Shown here: piece by piece, positions 6,713 through 8,657 of the stretch
Layout of the letters: every line of letters begins with the position of its first letter
Position numbering within the stretch: the stretch's first letter is position 1
Assembly (NCBI GenBank): GCA_016292575.1
Contig: JAEDIH010000077.1
Location: 1 to 8,657, forward strand
From: Clostridiaceae bacterium
GTDB taxonomy: Bacteria > Bacillota > Clostridia > Oscillospirales > Acutalibacteraceae
DNA length: 8,657 bases
Direction of reading: 5' to 3'
Made by a program: the position numbers and the translations under genes
Notes under the pieces: generated by a model
Told to the model about the DNA's origin: nothing
The model's input: only the letters and a program-made list of their open reading frames with translations
The model's database searches: none

Positions 6713-6939
6713 TTTTCGTCATCCTTTCTGTCCTGCGCGGCGAAGATCGCCTCGGCAAAATCCATGTATACATCGTTTGAAACAATGGCAATTCCCCGGT
6801 CCTCATCGGCAAGGAGCAAAACAGTGTCGCCCGGCTTTATCGAAAACATATCGCGCGCAGGCTTCGGAATAACAATCTGCCCCTTTTCTCCAACCTTTAC
6901 GGTGCTGATGAATTTTCCTTTCGGCATCTTGTCTGACAT
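6709..6939 (-). CDS. AbrB/SpoVT/MazE-family DNA-binding regulator
   Basis: A 76-residue transcription factor with a swapped-hairpin AbrB domain at about residues 12-54: STVKVGEKGQIVIPKPARDMF followed by IKPGDTVLLLADEDRGIAIV, the classical two beta-hairpin pattern with conserved GQIVIPK. These proteins bind DNA as dimers of interlocked hairpins. The C-terminal tail (55-76) is acidic and mostly helical, perhaps for oligomerisation or partner binding. GGAGG lies 8 nt before the ATG at 6939; the 15 further upstream codons in frame lie in the promoter and are not used. It is the first gene of the operon, its stop overlaps the ATPase start (TTGA), and it probably regulates its own operon through the GTATAA sites at its promoter. 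No toxin gene follows, so a MazE-type antitoxin role is unlikely. Confidence 0.92.
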   Translation of the reverse strand: MSDKMPKGKFISTVKVGEKGQIVIPKPARDMFSIKPGDTVLLLADEDRGIAIVSNDVYMDFAEAIFAAQDRKDDEN

Positions 6940-6957
6940 GTGATATTCCTCCCAAAA

Positions 6958-6982
6958 GTATAACTTGTATAACTTATTATAC
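6958..6982. promoter_or_regulatory. Cluster of GTATAA half-sites, candidate AbrB-type operator
   Basis: GTATAACTT occurs twice in tandem (6958-6966 and 6967-6975), and TTATAC at 6977-6982 forms a perfect inverted repeat with the second copy (GTATAA-N4-TTATAC, 6967-6982). The inverted repeat covers the -10 element of the AbrB operon, so a bound protein would block initiation. Autoregulation by the encoded AbrB-like protein is the simplest reading, but is inferred. Confidence 0.55.
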
Positions 6983-7004
6983 ATTTCTCCATTCGGTTTG
7001 TCAA
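6976..7004 (-). promoter_or_regulatory. Perfect consensus promoter of the AbrB-ABC operon
   Basis: On the - strand, TTGACA (6999-7004) and TATAAT (6976-6981) are separated by 17 bp, an exact sigma-A consensus. Transcription would start near 6969, only about 30 nt before the ATG at 6939, and inside the half-site cluster. Confidence 0.9.
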
Positions 7005-7044
7005 GAAAAATTCCGCCTTTTTCGTGTCAAAAGCTTTGTATATA

Positions 7045-7073
7045 TTGACTTGAAGTCGAATTTTGTATACAAT
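7045..7073 (+). promoter_or_regulatory. Sigma-A promoter of the divergent FN3 gene
   Basis: TTGACT (7045-7050) and TACAAT (7068-7073) are separated by 17 bp, each with five of six consensus bases. The perfect palindrome TTGTATACAA (7063-7072) overlaps the -10 and GACTTGAAGTC (7047-7057) overlaps the -35. The -35 elements of the two divergent promoters are about 40 bp apart, so one regulator could act on both. Confidence 0.8.
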
Positions 7074-7116
7074 ATTAATAGTGTAAACCACATCAGAAAA
7101 CAGAGGAGAAATACTT

Positions 7117-8433
7117 ATGAAAAAAGCAGTTTCACTTTTTGCGGCGCTTCTCATGCTCCTGGGCGTTTTTCAACTCGGCACCGCCGCAGCAAACCGTCCC
7201 GCCCTCAGGGCGGAAAATGTGACTTCTGAAGCCTTTACCCTCAAGTGGGACAAGGTCAAGAAAGCAGCGGCATACAACATTTACGAATATGTTTTCGGAA
7301 ATTTTGAGTTCATGGAACAGACAAAGGAAACCTCCTTCACCTCTAAGGGAAGAACGCCCGGAAGCGCACACTATTTTTATGTTGAGGCTGTTGACAAAAA
7401 CTCAAAGTATATCAAAAACAGCACAACCAATATGCTCACGGTAGTCACGCTGCCGAAGGACCCGAAGCTTAAAAAGGTCAGCTTCAAAGGAAACAACGTT
7501 ACCGTAAGCTGGAGCAAGGCCGCAGGCGCAAAGGACTATGCCGTAAGCCTTTACAACGAAAAAACCAAGGGCTGGGAGCCTTTTACCGCCGTCAGGGGTA
7601 CGTCCCTCACATTCAAATACACGGCAGGGAAAAAGCACACCCTGCTTATCCGCGCGTTCTGCGTTGTTGACGGCATTACCGTGTTCGGCAAAACGGGACT
7701 GCGTGTTAAATTCACCGCGCCGAAAAAGCTCCCCTCCACCAAAAAACAGGCTGCCGCTATGTATAACAGCGCTGTGAATAACCTCAAAAGCAGCAAAGCA
7801 AACTTCACCCTGACGGAAACCTGGCAGACCACTCACACCCTCAAAAGCTTCAGCGGAACCAAAAATGCAAAGGACGTTTTCCTGATATATAACAAAGGGT
7901 TCAACGCACTCGCCAAGAAGACCACCTATAAAAAGACTGCGAAAAACGGAAAGCTCTATTATAAGGGCAATGAATGCGGAAAAATTACAGAGCACGTTGT
8001 GCCGCTCAGCAAAAAGGCAGCTCTTTCGTCGGATAGCATTGAACAATACAAAGCTTCTGTCCTTTCAAACGGAAATATCAAGCTGAGTCTTACACTCAGA
8101 GGCGAAAACTCAACCTTTACCTCAAAAAAAGCAAATTATGCATGGGGACTTTCACAGATATATGAGCCCTTTGACGTGCGTGCGCTTCAGGCGGACGGAA
8201 TTACGGTGCTGAACAGTGCCACCCTTTCCTACAACCGACCCACGGTTCAGGCTGTGATAAGACCGGACGGAAAGCTTGTTTCGGCGTACTTTAACATTCC
8301 GTATACGCTCACAATGAAATACACTACTACCGGCGAGGGTATCAAGACTCTCCTCGGCAAAAAGTCGAATGACGTTAAATCCTCTGCCGTTGTTTCCGGC
8401 AAAACATTGCTGAACTATAAGGTCGCCTGGTAA
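7117..8433 (+). CDS. Secreted protein with two FN3 domains and an unrecognised C-terminal domain
   Basis: The protein has 438 residues. Residues 1-25 are a signal peptide (MKKAVSLFAALLMLLGVFQLGTAAA). Two FN3 domains lie at about 28-112 and 113-202, with FTLKWDKVKKAAAYNIYEY and VTVSWSKAAGAKDYAVSLY as their core strands. A C-terminal domain from about 206 to 438 begins with an alpha-helix (KKQAAAMYNSAVNNLKSSKANFTLTETW) and continues as beta-rich sequence; it looks like the extracellular domains with a helix before an antiparallel sheet found in Firmicutes surface proteins, but I cannot name the family. No anchor or membrane segment follows, and the protein ends in YKVAW. AGAGGAG lies 8 nt before the ATG. 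It is a single-gene unit with its own terminator and is divergent from the AbrB-ABC operon. The FN3 cores resemble those of the 961-residue protein, so the two are probably distant relatives in domain content. Confidence 0.9.
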   Translation: MKKAVSLFAALLMLLGVFQLGTAAANRPALRAENVTSEAFTLKWDKVKKAAAYNIYEYVFGNFEFMEQTKETSFTSKGRTPGSAHYFYVEAVDKNSKYIKNSTTNMLTVVTLPKDPKLKKVSFKGNNVTVSWSKAAGAKDYAVSLYNEKTKGWEPFTAVRGTSLTFKYTAGKKHTLLIRAFCVVDGITVFGKTGLRVKFTAPKKLPSTKKQAAAMYNSAVNNLKSSKANFTLTETWQTTHTLKSFSGTKNAKDVFLIYNKGFNALAKKTTYKKTAKNGKLYYKGNECGKITEHVVPLSKKAALSSDSIEQYKASVLSNGNIKLSLTLRGENSTFTSKKANYAWGLSQIYEPFDVRALQADGITVLNSATLSYNRPTVQAVIRPDGKLVSAYFNIPYTLTMKYTTTGEGIKTLLGKKSNDVKSSAVVSGKTLLNYKVAW

Positions 8434-8465
8434 GCGGCAGCAATAAATTTTTAAAAACAAATTCC

Positions 8466-8502
8466 GGGGCTGTTCTGTGTTTTCAGAGCAGCTCCCTTTT
8501 TT
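8466..8502 (+). terminator. Intrinsic terminator of the 438-residue FN3 gene
   Basis: A 12-bp stem (8466-8477 with 8484-8495, including two G-U pairs) closes a 6-nt loop TGTTTT and is followed by CTTTTTT. It starts 32 nt after the stop codon. Confidence 0.9.
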
Positions 8503-8657
8503 AGCGCGTATATCTTTACCTGACAGGGTATAATTCAGAACCGGACTTTTGCTTTGTGCCTTTCCGGGTGCAAATTTTTGTGCTGTAGGTATCCGAAAAA
8601 AATTAAGGAACCTCTGAATAAATCACAGCATACGCTTTGATGCACATCTTACTTGCA
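8503..8657. other. Gene-free end of the window, possible repeat or IS edge
   Basis: No supported gene is seen. A TATAAT at 8529-8534 has no fitting -35. The last 51 bases begin with GGAACCTCTGAATAA (8607-8621), a sequence that has the look of an insertion-sequence terminus, but the matching end and any transposase lie outside the window, so this is a guess. Confidence 0.2.

Noticed and set aside
6148..6780. Open frame of 210 codons on the + strand opposite the ABC ATPase
   Set aside because: Its arginine- and serine-rich translation has no domain character, and the other strand carries clear ATPase motifs.
8529..8534. TATAAT promoter element after the last gene
   Set aside because: No acceptable -35 lies 16-18 bp upstream and no gene follows in the window.

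Overview
The window looks like chromosomal DNA from a Gram-positive, low-to-moderate G+C member of the Firmicutes, probably a gut or rumen Clostridia lineage close to Ruminococcaceae/Oscillospiraceae. The reasons are strong AGGAGG-type ribosome binding sites 8 nt before starts, near-perfect sigma-A promoters, typical Firmicutes signal peptides, lysine-rich secreted fibronectin type III (FN3) proteins, and an AbrB-type regulator next to an ABC transporter. The assignment is inferred from style, not from a marker gene.

Layout from left to right. (1) A small membrane-anchored protein of unknown function (3-473, +) converges on a bidirectional hairpin terminator (512-546). (2) A large secreted protein of 961 residues (569-3454, -) has a signal peptide, about 590 residues of unrecognised, mostly helical sequence, an Ig-like stretch and three FN3 repeats. 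It has its own promoter and a GC-rich leader with a strong hairpin. (3) A secreted glycoside hydrolase family 5 enzyme (3812-5101, -) has its own terminator and a consensus promoter with two tandem 25-bp repeats immediately upstream. (4) A three-gene operon (6939 down to 5254, -) encodes an AbrB/SpoVT-type DNA-binding protein, an ABC ATPase and an ABC-2 permease. The genes are joined by overlapping stop and start codons. The ATPase is split by a one-base frameshift as written here. (5) Divergent from that operon is a second secreted FN3 protein of 438 residues (7117-8433, +), followed by a strong terminator. (6) The last about 150 bases hold no gene; the edge may be the start of a repeated element.

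Three of the six genes make secreted proteins and two make membrane or membrane-associated transporter parts, so the region is mainly about the cell surface. The GH5 enzyme would act on an extracellular beta-glycan, and the FN3 proteins are likely surface or matrix factors, but no pathway links them directly. The main regulatory interest is the 7-kb divergent intergenic region. Repeated GTATAA half-sites overlap the -10 of the AbrB operon, and a GTATAC palindrome overlaps the -10 of the divergent FN3 gene, which suggests common control. No convincing new defence, CRISPR or phage system was seen.
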